Assembly: GCF_036370855.1 (NCBI RefSeq)
Contig: NC_088106.1
Coordinates: 34,982,501 to 35,046,500, forward strand
Direction: 5' to 3'
Length of the DNA: 64,000 nucleotides
DNA from: Dromaius novaehollandiae
Lineage: Eukaryota > Chordata > Aves > Casuariiformes > Dromaiidae
Below, one piece after another: positions 25,495-39,009 of this stretch (its first letter is position 1; each line of letters begins with the position of its first letter). The translations under genes were made by a program, and so were the position numbers. The notes under the pieces were generated by a model. It saw nothing but the letters and a program-made list of their open reading frames with translations, made no database searches and was not told the origin of the DNA.

Positions 25495-26445
25495 ATCTGT
25501 TGTTTTCTTGGAGAACAATACAGCCTTGCTATTGTCCTTTGAAGGGCTTCTTTGACCTCCTTGTTCCTCAGGTCAGGCTGTAAATCATAGGGTTCAGCAT
25601 GGGAATTACCAGGGTATAAAATACAGAGATGATCTTGTCATGCTCCACAGTGTATTTTGAACTGGACCTTAAGTACATGAAGGAGCCTGTCCCATAGAAC
25701 ATGGTAACACCAGTCATATGGGAAGCACAGGTGGAGAAAGCTTTGCATCTGCCTTTGGCAGATTTAATCTTGTAGATGGTGACCCCGATGCATATGTAGG
25801 AGATGACAATGAGGAGAACAGTGGCGGTGATAAGCATAGTATCACAGACAAAATGGACAAGATCAGTGATGTGTCAGAGCAAGAGTTTCAGGATGTGGGG
25901 GCCAGGTCACAGAAGAAATGGTTGATGATGTTGGACTTGCAGAAGGACAAGCGGAATATAAATGTCGTCTGAACAGTTGCATTCACACAGCTCATGAAGC
26001 AGGAGCCGCACACAAGGAGCATGCAGAACTTCCTGGACATAATGACAGGGTAAAGCAAGGGGTTGCAGATGGCTATGAACCAGTCATATGCCATCACGGC
26101 CAGGAGGTAGAATTCTCCCGTCACTGCAATGCAGAACAGGAAGAGCTGAGATGCACATGCTGTGTACGATATGACTTTTGTCTCTGCCACAAAGGTCATC
26201 AGAGTGCTGGGTATAATGATGGTGGAGTAGCTGACATCTAAGAAGGAAAGGCTGCTGATGAAGAAGTACATGGGGGTGTGGAGCCTTGAGCTGATCCAGA
26301 TGAGCACAATCATCCCTAGATTTCCCACTAGGGTGAACAGATAGATCAGTAGAAACACCATGAAGAGGAGGACCTGCAACCTCAGCTTGTCTGTGAAGCC
26401 CAACAAGATAAATTCTGTCACCACAGAGTGATTCCCTTCTGCCAT
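25495..26445 (-). pseudogene. Class II olfactory receptor pseudogene
   Basis: The ATG at 26445 begins [19 protein letters not shown], with an N-terminal glycosylation site (NHS). GNLGMIVLI (TM1), [19 protein letters not shown] (TM2), [18 protein letters not shown] (TM3) and the conserved [17 protein letters not shown] of extracellular loop 2 follow in one frame. Two small indels at about 25855-25905 (near the usual LKLSCSDT) shift the frame. Reading resumes at [15 protein letters not shown] (TM5), then [20 protein letters not shown] (TM6) and [11 protein letters not shown] (TM7). A 5-bp tandem duplication (CCTGA on the minus strand, about 25569-25578) stops it before RNKEVKEAL, which continues in another frame. 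The DRY arginine is Trp (26080-26082). Total length matches a normal OR. OR5/8/9-like by wording. Confidence 0.9.
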
Positions 26446-28630
26446 CTATCATGGGTGAGAAAGCCAGGGTTACACTGAAGAAAACAAGACAAATGCAAGG
26501 TGACTGTCAGGTTGCCAACATGGCTCTAGTCAAGCTGACTGAGGATGAAGGCTTAATTTTGCATATATCTTCCTATTCATATTTTTCAAGTTTTGAACTT
26601 AGATTATCTCAGAGACATTTCCTGCCTTTTAAAAATGTATTTTCTTTCTGTGTACTTTGAAGGAGCACAGGTTAACAAATTGCACCTGTTCCTGCAAACT
26701 TCACTACTTTTCCCTCCCCAAATGCTTAATTTAACTTCTACAGCAGTCATCTGCACTGCAGGCATTAGCTCCATAGTATTTGTTTTACCCCACCTATATT
26801 AGATGTTCACTCAAAGATAACTTGGATCATACTCTAGAAATGCTTTTTTCACATGTTTTGATAGACATAGTCTAGGTAATTAACATTGTACATTGCTGAG
26901 ATATAAACACATGCTAAACTAGGAAAATCTCTCAAACCAAAAAAAAGGGGCCAAAGAAGTCTGTAGCTTACCACTATGCCAAAAATGGTATTTTGGAGCA
27001 ACTATGGTAAGCAGCAGGCAAAAGCTGGTTGCTTGGAAAAGCTGACCTATAAGCATTAATGGCATTTCAGCTTGAAAAAAGCAGAGCTTATGGTCTGCTG
27101 TTGCTTCTGTAAATCTGAAACTAATGTGAAAATTATAATCAGCTGACTTCTCAAGCATGTTCTGTTTTAGCAGTCTGGAGATAAGCTTTCTGTGCCCAGG
27201 AATACAAAATTATGAAGAGACTTTGGAAGAACTGATCTTGTCCATTTTTATTTTTCCAAGGAAGAATGCACTCCACCAATGTGATTCCCAGAAACCCTTG
27301 CCTACTTTGTTCTTTAAACTCTCTAGTAGCATAGTTTTCACACAATCCCTAGCCATTTATGTTTGTTCTTAAAAAGTTAGTGATTATTAAGTTTTCTCCT
27401 AAATTTTAACTCAAATTTTCCCATTGCAATTTAACTGAAAAACCTTCTGTCCCACTCTTTGTGGCATAAGAAACAATTTTTCCCCTTTCACTTTTCAGAC
27501 ATTTTTCCACCACCAGTTTTAACACAGTTTTAATGCTTTTTTGAGCTCATAGATTTTCCTAGACTGTGTCCAGTAAGGTGTTAGCTCATTTGGAAATTAT
27601 TACCTTCAATCAAAGAGTTTGTTCTCATGGTAATTATGCCAAATGGAATCCCAGCAAAATGAGAAAGTTACTGCTTTGAAAGCTCCTAAAGCAAGCTCTC
27701 ACAGTCTGAAAAAAAAATCAGAGATTATTCTCAAGAATACCTGTATTGATAGATGGGGGGGAGGAGGAAGAAGGAAATTCCCACTTCCCTCATGATATAA
27801 AGCAAAGGTATGAAATAGCTCATCTTCTGCATTCAGGCTTGTCAAAAGAATTTGTATTTGCAACTCACTATTCTTACCTTACCACTCACGTCTTAGCATT
27901 CTGGGTGTGTCAGTGTTGCTTCTCTTGTCAATGAACTCTCCTGTAAAAGAAGCAGAGGAAGAGGAAGAAAATAACGCAGCTCTGACTGCAAGGTGCATAT
28001 TCTCTATTGTCTCCAAATAAGAAGGAATTTCTGTTCTCTAAAACCAGAAGGGAAGACACAGTGCATCTTTAGCTGAATCAGGGACACAGCTTATTTGTGG
28101 GAGAGGAAAATCTCCTGCTCCTTGTCAGAAAGGAGATATTTTAGCAAGTAACATGTTTTTCAAATACTTGTGCTCCATTTGGGTGTAGAATTCCTGGTTG
28201 GCCACAGCATCTGAACACAAGGCAAGACACAGCGGGACAATTAAAATGTCCTTTGTGCTCCCTGTGGAGATAATCTGTCCTCTCTTCTTGTGCAGTTATA
28301 CAAATGGACTTTCTTCCTCACATTTTTAAAGAGATTTTTCTTCTTCTTTTTTTCCCTCTGTGTTATTTTTCTTGTTTTCTTCTGCTACATAGTAACTTAG
28401 GTCATCATGGACCAAAAAAAAATCATTTTCCACACTGGGGAGGGAAACACAGGGAATGAGAAAAAGATGCTTCTGTTCAGTAGAGAAGGCCTTTTCCCCA
28501 GACTGCTCTGAAGCAGACGGGTAATTTCAGCCATATCAACCTGTCTTGGTTTTCTGAGCCTCTAGGATATGTAGGCGGTGAATTAAACCCCTGGAGAAGA
28601 GTGAAACTTAGGCCTTGTTTTGCATTCTGG
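26446..28630. other. Intergenic, nothing recognised
   Basis: No gene is recognised upstream of the minus-strand OR. The open frames are short and AT-biased. Confidence 0.45.
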
Positions 28631-28635
28631 GAAGC

Positions 28636-29825
28636 TGTCCTGATCCAATATCGGGGGGGTTTTGTTACAATCCCAAGGATGAGATTAAGACGCTAAAACT
28701 GGTCAAATATCATACAACCTTTTAACTTTATTTTCCACGGAGTGAGGAGAAAAGGTGGGGAAAGGTGAAGGGGAGGAGAGAGAGAAAGAGGGAGAGAGAG
28801 GGGAAAAAAAAGGGGGAGAGAGAAAGAGGTATCACCACCCGTGGATCCAGCGGCGTCCTGTTGGTCCTCTTCACCCTGGGTGTAAATTTTAGCGAAGCGC
28901 GTGCAGTAATTACAACTCGAGCAGGGTCCGACCCTAGGTTCCCGCTGAAAAGTTCGGAGCCAAATCAAGGCAAATTAAATAAATAAATTGTAATGACACA
29001 CGTGCAGTAGTTACAGCTCGAGTTGGGTGCCTCCGAAGAGGGACCCCGAACAAAGAAATCCCTGGGCAATTATACTTTCCAATCTTAAGCTCTCCGCCCT
29101 TCACGCAGTAGTTTGGACCAATAGTAATATTTAGGTCTGGGGTCTCCTGCTCCTTATTGGGTCCCTAGGTAGGTTGTTTACTGTTGTGGTTTCTGCTGAC
29201 AGATGTGTTTTCATTCTTCGGGTCCTGCCCTTATCTCTCAAGGCCCTGACAATTTATTACTTCCCCAGCAGTGACAGTAGGTGTTATTTCCAAGGTCCAG
29301 ACAAAGGGATTATGATCTGGACCCCGAGATAGCCCAGAACCCCCCCTAATCAGCATTATTTCAGCAGCGAGAGGAGGCCCTGCTCCCCAGGGTCCCGGCG
29401 CCCAAGCAGGCCTCACTTCAAAGCCTTGACATCCTCCCTCCCGGAGTGTGAAGCATGGGAATGCAAACGGCTGGTAACCCCCTTGTCTTTCCAGGCTGCA
29501 CCACCTCTGGGGCCCTTTCTCACTGAACTAGGGAGTGCGGCCTAAGGCTTCAGCAAATTTAGCTACTCATGCTAAGCAAGTTTTATAGAAGTTGTGCTAA
29601 GCAGCAGTAATTTACAGTCCAGGTCCCAAAGTCTCTGCCCGATCGTGGTCTGGTTTGGCGCAGGCTCGGTGTGTCCTGAACGGTCGCAGGGAGACCATTT
29701 TGGGGGTCGCAGCAGCTCAGTCCTGTTCCTGCCGGGAACAGATGGCTTGTTCGGGGTTATGGTTTGCTTGCACCTTATGTACCAAGAAATGTTTAAGGCA
29801 AAAGTTCACTCATCTGTCCGCCACA
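28636..29825 (-). mobile_element. Solo LTR 2, 1190 bp, mosaic
   Basis: The element begins TGTCCTGATCC and ends TCCGCCACA, flanked on both sides by GAAGC (28631-28635 and 29826-29830), a 5-bp target-site duplication. On the minus strand it has TATAAAA (29581-29587) and AATAAA (28728-28733). Its first 140 bases match LTR 3 (35361-35500). From about 28817 to its right end it matches LTR 1 (about 21499-22575), with an indel: the block around 28880-28945 differs. The change-over lies in a polypurine tract (28745-28830). No internal retroviral genes adjoin it. Confidence 0.9.
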
Positions 29826-29830
29826 GAAGC

Positions 29831-32800
29831 CCCTTTCTCAAGCTGTGTGTTGACATCAGACGTGCTTCAGCCTATTCTGAAACATGTTACAGACATAAGA
29901 AGCACAGATATGAGTTGCTCCTTCAAACGCTTTCTCTACACTTCTAACCTCTACACTGGGACTCCCAACATGTGACATATGGCAGTAAGTTAATTCAAGG
30001 CACAAACTAATGTTCTTCTAAGATGCTTCAGTTAAAACAACTATATATTTGCCAAGGTCTTTTCTTATTCACCAAGGGATATGTTTATGTGTAACCAAAT
30101 CAAACACCTTGGCTAGAAAAGTCAGTGTTCAAGAAATGATATTCATACACTCGGTCCAAGAGAAATAAGTCCCCAGCTCTTTCTGTTTTTTAATTTCTCT
30201 GGGTCATTCAAATTAATGGAACATTCGCCCAGCTAAAGCTGTTCAAACTTTGAAAGGAGGAGAAATTATTGACACTTGAGATGAAAAGATCAAGTTTCTC
30301 ATGGTTAAATAGGTTCGTAGATTCTGTGAGGGGAAAATTAATCAACATAGATGACAAAAAGGAACAAAGAGTGTATTTCTCTGAAACACAAAGTCTGTAG
30401 ACTACACAGTGAACCTACATAGTCTACTGTGACGGTCACAGGATTAATATGCTGTCATCATATATATAAGGACTAATGGCATAGGGGAAAGCAGGAGTGA
30501 AGTTCTGGAGGAAAAGTTTAGGTTCATGGAAAGGCAGATAAAGACCTGGAATTGTTTAGTGACATTTTCTGAAATGCTCTTAGCATTGTATGGCATATTA
30601 AGGAGAGAGTGGAGAAACATCTATTTAAACAGCTAAGATTATTGTGTGAGGAAAGCTTTAGCTTCATTAAGGACTCAGGACAATTCTGTAATAAAGGTAT
30701 ACTATGCAAGAGGAGGAGACTCCATCTGAACTAGTAGGAAATCAAGCTGCTGGCAAATGAAAAAGATGTTAAATGAGCTTTAAAAGTAAGGGAAAAACTA
30801 ACAAATATGGAATGTTACATGGCTCCAAGGTAATGTTTCTAAGACCGAATACATGAAAATTCTGTATCATGAAGTGAAGGCTAAGTCAGAAAATGGAAAA
30901 TGAATGGAAAGCACTGAAGAAGGTTCCAACTAATACAAGAGATTTAAGAAATAAAGTTTCCCCAGACTTGAATTTTGGGCCTAAAATGATGGCATTGTTA
31001 TACAAGGTGTATTGGAAACTTGGTGGAAGGAGGACAGCCAGCAGGTCATTTTAATGCCAGGATACAGAATAGTTAAGTAGTTAGGGGAAACTCTGCTGGT
31101 GGCAGAGCAGTGTTGTGTGTTAAAGCGGAAGACAAATGTCATAAACTATCCATCTCAACAAGTAGCACAGAACCTGCATGGACTGAAATCCCAGGCCCAA
31201 GTGTGAAGAGCACAATATTGAAGCTTTTCTTTTGCTACTGGGTAATGTCTGCCGCAACTGTTCAAAACTGCACCATAGAAGCACCACTCTGACAGTGACT
31301 CTAATATCCTTAGCTTAGCTATGCCCCTGCAGGAACAATAAAAATGAAAATAATCTCTGATACTTGTGCTAAAATTAATGAGGGGACCTTTGGAAACTGA
31401 TCTCTTTTGGCTTGTGCTTGTACAGCAGTGATTACTGTAGTGCCTGCTGCACAAGAGTAGGATCTGAATGTATCTCATTAAAATTAGGGTGTGTTTCCAG
31501 AAGAGATGATCTAATAGCTTCCCACCGCCGTGTATACCTCTTTCTTCCCAGATGCATACTTTTGCCACTTACTTGCAGGAGATGAGGAGTGGCGGAGGTT
31601 GTGACAGGGAATGAGATAGTTGGGGATAACCCTTAAAAGGCCCCTAAAATTAAGAGAGGAATTTTAAGTTTGAAACTGGGCAGGAGGAAAAGGGCAGGGA
31701 GAGGTAATGAAAGAGGAAAAGTGTCCTGTTGCCAAGATTATATAGTGCTTTATTTTATATCCTTTTGAAAGCTTTTGACTGGCCATCTACCCAAAACAAG
31801 CAGTCCCCAGATACCTTTCCCCAGCTATTTCCTTGTTCATTCTTTGCATTCTCTCCCAGCCACTATTGTCACATGTCACTTCTAGAGGCATCTTCTTTTG
31901 GCATGTGTATTTTCCAGGCTATGGAAGGGTTGGTGGCCTCTTGTGAGGCGGATTTCTTCAGCTTCCTGTTCATTAAGACTTGGAAATTCCAGATGAATTC
32001 CAGAGTTCCAAAACCATGATTATTTCTTATATTGAAAAAAAGCATGAGCACCAAAGAGACAAAAGCTTAGAGGTAACCTAGAAATGTCTGAAAAAAGGAA
32101 GGCAAATGAGTGTTTGAGTTAGCCTGCTGTTTCAAATACCAGAAGACCTCCTTGTTGGAGAAAATGGATACAGACACTGTATTTACTGAGAAAGCTCTTG
32201 CAAACGAGAGAAAAAAAAAAAGGCATATCACTTCACACAGTTTAAACCAAAATCAGGATTGAAAATATTTATTAATTTCTTAACAACATGTCATTAACTG
32301 GTAATCATTGAACTCTATGTTCAGCATCCATATCAGCAATACAACAGATAAACTGCAATAATAAATTTTTACAAAGCATTTGTAAATGCCTACCATACCT
32401 AATCCCAAGATGTTCTAACCCTGTGCACACTCATGTACGCATGTAGCTGAATGTATATACCAGTTTGCGAAGGACGTGTGGGTTACAAGCCCGCCAACTC
32501 TTCTTGAAGTGTGGATGCCCCTACTTGTCCCCCCCTTCTGTGGAGAGCTGGGTGCTCTTGTTTTATGTGGACCTAATATCACATGGAAGCCCAACAGAAG
32601 TTTTACACAATGCAGGAGAAAAAAAAAAAAAAAAAAAAAAGGTAATTTTCTGTTGTTCTGCTGGAACAGCTCGGAGAACTGTTGATGTGTGAGAGTTTGC
32701 TCTAATGGATGGGAAGGGATGCATCTGGAAGCCAAGGATGGGAGGCAAAAGAAAAGATAGGGGAAAAACAAAATCTCTTTCTTCGGGCAGTGAGCTGATG

Positions 32801-34390
32801 TAATTACAAACTTGGGAGATGTGGCTCAGTGCCTAATAGCAGGTGAAATGGGTCCAACATGGGACGTTACTTCTAGCATATTAGCAATGGTACTAGCAGT
32901 AGGAGGGGGTGGTACTTACTAGTCTACGGTATATATACCAACATAAACTAAATAAAAGTTGTTTTGATTAGTTTACTGTGACTCGGAATGCTTAAATGAA
33001 ATACTGAGGAATTCTTTAAAATATAAATATTTATATATTTTAATTAAATACAACAATCTTTTAATTTTTTTTGTGTTGTCCTGATACAGTAAAATAATTG
33101 AAACTTTTGAAATAATGGAATTTCCTTTGAGGTCAAATTTTGCAGCCATATTTTTCACTTGCTACGATGGACATTACAAAAGTTTACCTCTCTTAACAGA
33201 ATATTACTATTATTTCTACTGGTGAGGAGATATATGGGGAACACACAAAGGTGAAATGATCATATGGACACAAGTGAAACTGGTTAAGCATAAAATGGAA
33301 ATGATGAGGAAAATGAATGTTGCCTTATTTTTGTTTGGAAACCTAGAGTTAGGGGACATGAATCGTACCCCAGATTTATTAATTTACAAAGCCACCCACA
33401 TTCTGTGGTCAATGGATGCAGGTAGAAAATGCCGGAGAGGCATATGTCCTGTCCTAAGAGAGGTGGCTAAGGAAAGAGGAATGAATTACCTTCTCAGGAT
33501 GCCTCTTCCTCTTTCCATTTCCTACCAGGAAAGCTAGACAGTCTGACCTGGGCATCCAACTGGATGTAGTAGTATAGATCAGAAGACAATTTCGCCTATG
33601 AAAGTTAGGTAGGCATTAATTTATTTAAACCAGTGGTGCAACTTCTTGATGATAATTCGGTGTACCATCCTTCTTACATTGTTAGTCTTCAGAGTTCGTA
33701 TTCCTAACAGGGCAAGTCATGACGGTTGGGGTTACACTCTCATGTTAAGACCAGGCTCCTGCCTCACCCCTGCAGCTGGCTGGCAATTTTTTGTGGAACA
33801 GTTCCCCACAAAAATATCCTATACACAAGACTGACTCTTTCAGCACAAAATTCTCTGTTAGTTTGACATTTCCTTTTCCAGCTTGGGTGACCTCAGAAAG
33901 ATGTAAAGTTTCCAGCCCTTAACCTCAAAGACACTTAGTAATATCAGCTATCACTTCATCTAGTTTGAACTGAGCTAACAGCAAGGTGTTCACCTAGGGT
34001 CTTTATTTCTCCTGCTGTATATTTCCTCCACAGCATAGCTGGATGTTCAGCAGCTGGTTAGAAGGTTAGCTGGGGCCATAGAGATCTGGGACAACTCTGC
34101 GGGAAGCAACCTGGAAACCATTTCTCACTTCACTGACTGGTATCTTTTGTAAAAGGCAAGTGGCATGTGAAAATAATCTGTTCTGATTTTCCCTCTACTG
34201 ACTTCCAAAAAAGTTATATCCCAAGAAAAATAAAAAAAGCAGCATCCCATCTTATTGAGGTTCCTAGCTGCTGACTCAGAAACATGGATATCTTCCACAG
34301 GAGACAAATTATACTCTCTGAATTTTTCTCCCACTTTTAGACACTTCCAGATTTGTCCCATAAGATGATTTTACTTAGTAATAGTTGTGT
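29831..34390. other. Intergenic, nothing recognised
   Basis: No gene is recognised. An A run of about 22 bases (32620-32640) could be the tail of an old retroposed sequence, but nothing recognisable precedes it on the + strand. Confidence 0.45.
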
Positions 34391-34394
34391 TTGC

Positions 34395-34935
34395 TATTGT
34401 CCTCCTCAGAACATCCTTCATCTCCTTGTTCCTCGGGCTGTAGATCGGGGGTTCACCGTACAGACTATCAGTGTGTAAAACACAGACACCACTTTGTATT
34501 GATCGTCTGAGCTGCTGGACATGGGTCTTAAGCAGATAAAGAAGAGTCTCACAGAATAGGGTGAGAGCTGATAGATGGGAGGCACAGGTGGAAAAGATTT
34601 TCCACCCGTCTCAGGCACGATGAATCTGTAGAATGGAAACGATGATATACAGCTAAGAGATGGGGACGACTAAAATGGTGCTCAACCCTGCTACTGCAGA
34701 AAAGGCCACATGCACCATGTGAGCAAAGTGTGTATCAGAGCAGGAGAGTTTCTGAGTGAGGAATGTCACAAAAGAAGTGATTGATGACATTGGGGGCCAC
34801 AGAAGGACAGGCTTAACAAAGAAGCCGTGTGGGCAACAGCATTAATGCAACTGCGTAAGTATGATGCAGAAACCAACTGAACACAGAGTTTTCTGGATAT
34901 AAGGGCTGTGTACTGCATAAGGGTACACTGAAGTT
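34395..34935 (-). pseudogene. Olfactory receptor pseudogene, C-terminal half
   Basis: The minus strand runs from the TM3-TM4 loop (LISRKLCVQL, about 34880-34910) through HTASLLSLSFCGP (extracellular loop 2, about 34795-34835). After frameshifts it continues into LFFICLRPMSSSSDD (34490-34540, TM6 to loop 3), KVVSVFYTLIV (TM7 start, about 34465-34500) and a decayed NKEMKDVL end (about 34405-34430). The N-terminal half is absent here. An OR N-terminal piece on the same strand lies 4 kb upstream at 39010-39240, and the two could be parts of one split gene. Confidence 0.85.
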
Positions 34936-35355
34936 TGAGTCTGTTAATTATTCCCATGTTTTTGGGGTGGAATTCATGTGACCAAATAAAGATATCTACA
35001 GCTGAATAGTCCTCTACATTTACTCTGTTATCAAGGGAAATGAATGAGCACTTTCAGAAAGCAGTTAATTTCATCCAATAAAAGAGGTCAGAAGACTCCT
35101 ATTGTTAATTGCCTAAGACTTTTATAAGGTTTTATAAGACGTCTTTATAAGATGTTTATAAAGTATGCATATGGTGAGAGCTCAGAATGAAATGATTATA
35201 AAGTAGGTACTTAAATCTGGAAAGAAAGATTATCTGACATAATCAAGTATAAACCAGAAGATCAGTTCTTAACAGCCTCTACAGGTTTGTTTTCATGAAG
35301 GAATCTCACAAGCACAATTGAGAATTACTGAGGAGTCAGGTTATAGTAACAACTG
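34936..35355. other. Short intergenic stretch
   Basis: Nothing is recognised between the OR fragment and LTR 3 except a local TTTATAAG repetition (about 35120-35162). Confidence 0.4.
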
Positions 35356-35360
35356 TTTCT

Positions 35361-35978
35361 TGTCCCGATCCAATATCGGGAGGTTTCGTTACAATCCCAA
35401 GGATGAGATTAAGACCCTAAAACCGGTCAAATACCGCACAACCTTTTAACTTTATTTTCAACGGAGTGGGGAGAAAAGGTGGGGAAAGATGAAGGGGAGA
35501 GGGAAAAAGGGTAAGGGGAAAAGATAGAGAAAGTTGGAAAAGGAGGAAAGAAACTAGCTACCGCCACTCCAAGTCCGATGATGTTCCGCTGACTCCACTC
35601 AAGATCTCCAGTCATCGTAAACAAGCACCCCCCCGCCATTCACACAGTCTGCAGTTTTTATAGGTTCTTGCCCTGCCTCTGGGCGGTGCTTCCTCACTTC
35701 CCGTGCAGATTAGCTGTCATGCGCAGTCCGCCCTCTCGGAACCTTCCAGAAACAGGATAGGGGCATCTGGGGGGGGGGGGAGGGTCTCCTGCTCATGCGC
35801 GTATGGCAAATGTGTACGTGCGGTTCGTGCCAGACGTGCTGTTCCCCTAGAAGCCACCTTCTGCCCTTTTTGTGCCTTTTTTCCCCTGTGCAGGTGCATG
35901 AGGTTGCTTACCTGGCAGACAGCTCCTGGGGGTGGAGCAATGGCAAGACAAAACCGCATTTAGTACCGGTTCTCTACA
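35361..35978 (-). mobile_element. Solo LTR 3, 618 bp
   Basis: The element begins TGTCCCGATCC and ends GGTTCTCTACA, flanked on both sides by TTTCT (35356-35360 and 35979-35983), a 5-bp target-site duplication. On the minus strand a TATAAAA box (35655-35662) lies about 200 bp before AATAAA (35451-35456), a compact and normal U3-R layout. A run of 12 Gs lies at 35771-35782. The left 140 bp match LTR 2; the rest is unlike LTR 1 and LTR 2. Confidence 0.9.
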
Positions 35979-35983
35979 TTTCT

Positions 35984-38980
35984 AAATAAAAATGGCTATC
36001 TACAGAGGACAGGAAAAAAGATATGCAGATCAGCAAATTGAAATGACTGCAAATTTAGAAGATGATGACCTTGTAAAAACAGGATGATTAATAAACGGTG
36101 ATATTTTAGGGCATTATCACAACCTTGTTCAGAGCTGGAAGCTATATGGCCTTGCTGAAATTCTCCCAGAACTCTAGCGCTTTCCTAAGCAGTATTTTTC
36201 TTAAGAACTGGGCATATTTATAATTAAAACTCCACTCAAATATCACCTTTGATTACAATTTCTAGTTTAACCAAACAACAACATTCTCATTTCTGAAGAA
36301 CCATAAACACGAATTTGTTTACATAACTAGGGGCTCTGTACCAAAAATACATTATTCAGAAGAAAGCAGCCCTGAAGGTATGGTTGAGAAGGTCAAGGTT
36401 GATGTGGGCCTTTCCACAATCAAAAGATAGCATTCATACTGTGTTTGGGGTTTTTTTAGATTTACTGACTACTATCTCATTTATTTCACTTTTTTCATTT
36501 CATCTGAGAACGATCGAGCAAAAATTAAAGTGAAATCACCACTTTCTTGTTACATGATTTTCACCTCAGAAATAGCTAGGTGTTTTAGTTCTCCTTGCTC
36601 TGTTAATTCCTCATGCTTACCTTCCCTAAGTGGTGAAAGTAGAGGAAATTATTTGCTCATCAGAGACAAACCATTGCAGGAATGTTCCTGTAGAGGTGGC
36701 AACAAGCAAATTCCCGCTAACCGTTTATGGTCAGCAATGAAATGCTTTGATAGTAGCAAGTGTAGCTCCAACATGACTGGTAAGTCATTTCCTTGGAACC
36801 AGGTGGCTCTTCCACTTCAAACTGCAGGCATGTTCTCAAATATGAGTGGCATTTATCTGTATCACATTGCCAATGCATATTGGCACTGGACTCCTGAGAC
36901 CTTCCATAAAGCTGACTGTGGTGTATTGTTGAAAATTACATCCTACCTTCTTTCTGCATAAGCAAGCCTTTTCTCTCCAGGGCTTTATACTGGGAATAGC
37001 TCTCTAATACAAAATCTGCTTTTTAATATTTAAAATAAATTACACTGAAATGAAGGTACTGTCTTCATGCATAATAAGCCTTCATGTTTGTAAACAGTGT
37101 TACTGCTTAATTTCTTCTCCTTCTTGCTCTTTTTCCTCTTCACATTATAAGAAAACATACAGTAGTCTAGGTTATTGATGAACAGTGAGCCAAATTCTCT
37201 GTCAGTGTCATCTTGCATATTTCGGCTGGTTTGGTGGACCTGTTCTAAATGACAGTTCCTATGGATGTAATCTGGTAGCCTTCACAGTGACTTGAACCCT
37301 GGGAAGCTGTGGTTTGGCTTTGGTCTTTAGTAGTTTCTCTCTTTTCTGTGTAAAATAACTTTACAAGGATATGAACCAAACAAATAAAAGAAGAGGGGAA
37401 ATTGTGGATGTCACTAAATACACATTTTGAAACAGATTTGTTTCTTCTGGTAGAGGGATTTGGGAACCTTTATTTCAAGGATTAGTGCTGAATGAGATGC
37501 TTCACTCATTTCAGTCTTTGCTGCATGGTGGGAAACTTGGCCATAGTAAGAGTTCTCTATTTTGAAATGAGTTAATGTGAGATTAAAAATCAAAGATGAG
37601 TGTGTACATTTTTGTCTGACGGTGCTTTGGAGAAGATTCTTTATGAACTCCGAATTCAAGGACTACTGAGGCATGAATGGAAGCTGTGTTTTGGGGCCCT
37701 TGCAGTGGTGTTCCCCTTAGCAAGCTAGGCTTTTAGATGGGACTGCCTTCTATTTTTCTAATCCATGATGGCACTTCCGTATGTTTCTGTGCACAGCATT
37801 TTTCAAGGTAACCAAGAACATGCTCAGTGGTATAAGTGAAGAGATAACAAATGAATGGACTGTATGGCCAAAAAAAGCCATTGTTCTCATACAGACCCTG
37901 GTCTGGAAACCAAAAGGATGACCAGGCTTTCTGTTTAAGATGAAGTTTTGAAAGTTTTGCTTGGAAAGTTTTGAAAATGGTTATCCACCTTGGGGCGTTC
38001 CCAGGCAGACACTTCCTGGACCTTATGGAGTTCATGATCAAGGTAGCTGTCAAAATTTGAGCAAGAGATTCCTGGAATATATTTGGTAGGAAAAAAGGAA
38101 GTGTGTGTAATAAGATCACTGAGTCTTATAAAAGGGTTTGCTTCTCTGCTCTGCTACATAACTGAAGCTTAGAATTTGGTTCTGATCATTCTCCGGGAAA
38201 TCTTGGGTAACTTAACGCACATCTCGGTGGCATGTCACACCTTGTGCTTCTGGAGAAGGAAAAAGAAAAAAAAGGGGTTTGTATTTGGGATTAATCTAAC
38301 TAAATTTTAGGAGAGTCAAATTCAGCTTCTTTAAATTCAGAGGTGGGATTCAGCTCCAGATTCATACACATAATTCCCTGTATCAGCAATATAAATGCCT
38401 GTATGTGTTTCGGGTATCAAGGTTCCCATTGTATTTCATGGACATTCAGCCAACAGTATTACTGAATTCAATAGCACAAATTATCTCACCCTAAAGTAGA
38501 CATTTACATGTGCTCATCAGAACATCCTGAACTCCATAGACTGTTCTTCTTAGGTTCCCACAGGATCTAGATGTCATAATCCCTAAGCCCCAGGTCAGAT
38601 ATCTACATGTGGAATTGTGTGCCACTGCAGGTGTCTATGTCACAGAGAGCCACACATCAACCAGTTGTCTGGGATTCATTTGGGTAACGTTTCATCTTAC
38701 TCTAGAGGAGACACTCATTTTTTTTAGATGAATTACTATATTTTCTTGACTACACCTCTACTGACTACACCTTGGAATTGGCATTCTAGTCTCTCTTTAG
38801 ATGCCTGTGAAGTTCAGAGGGATGAATCCTACACCACATGTGTTTCTAATGGGGTCAGTAGTCACTTAAAATGGAGGTGTATTCAGATGATTCATTCTCA
38901 TGAGAAAACGTGTGTGGGATAGGTAATACAACTTGTCCTCTGGCAGTGTCTATTTTTACTGTTGACTCCAAGAGGACCCC
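35984..38980. other. Intergenic, nothing recognised
   Basis: No gene is recognised. Open frames at 36530-36961 (+, 143 codons) and 37733-38119 (-, 128 codons) are the longest, but both lack family motifs. A T run of about 20 (38982-39001) marks the right edge, directly before the OR N-terminal piece. Confidence 0.45.
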
Positions 38981-39009
38981 CAACTTTTTTTTTTTTTTTT
39001 TTAATAGTT

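Noticed and set aside
21237..29825. LTR 1 and LTR 2 as the two ends of one provirus
   Set aside because: Each has its own, different target-site duplication (TACTC and GAAGC), they differ in structure, and the DNA between them holds an OR and a B30.2 fragment and no gag or pol.
36530..36961. 143-codon + strand gene
   Set aside because: No family motif, no splice or promoter context, and composition similar to neighbouring non-coding DNA.
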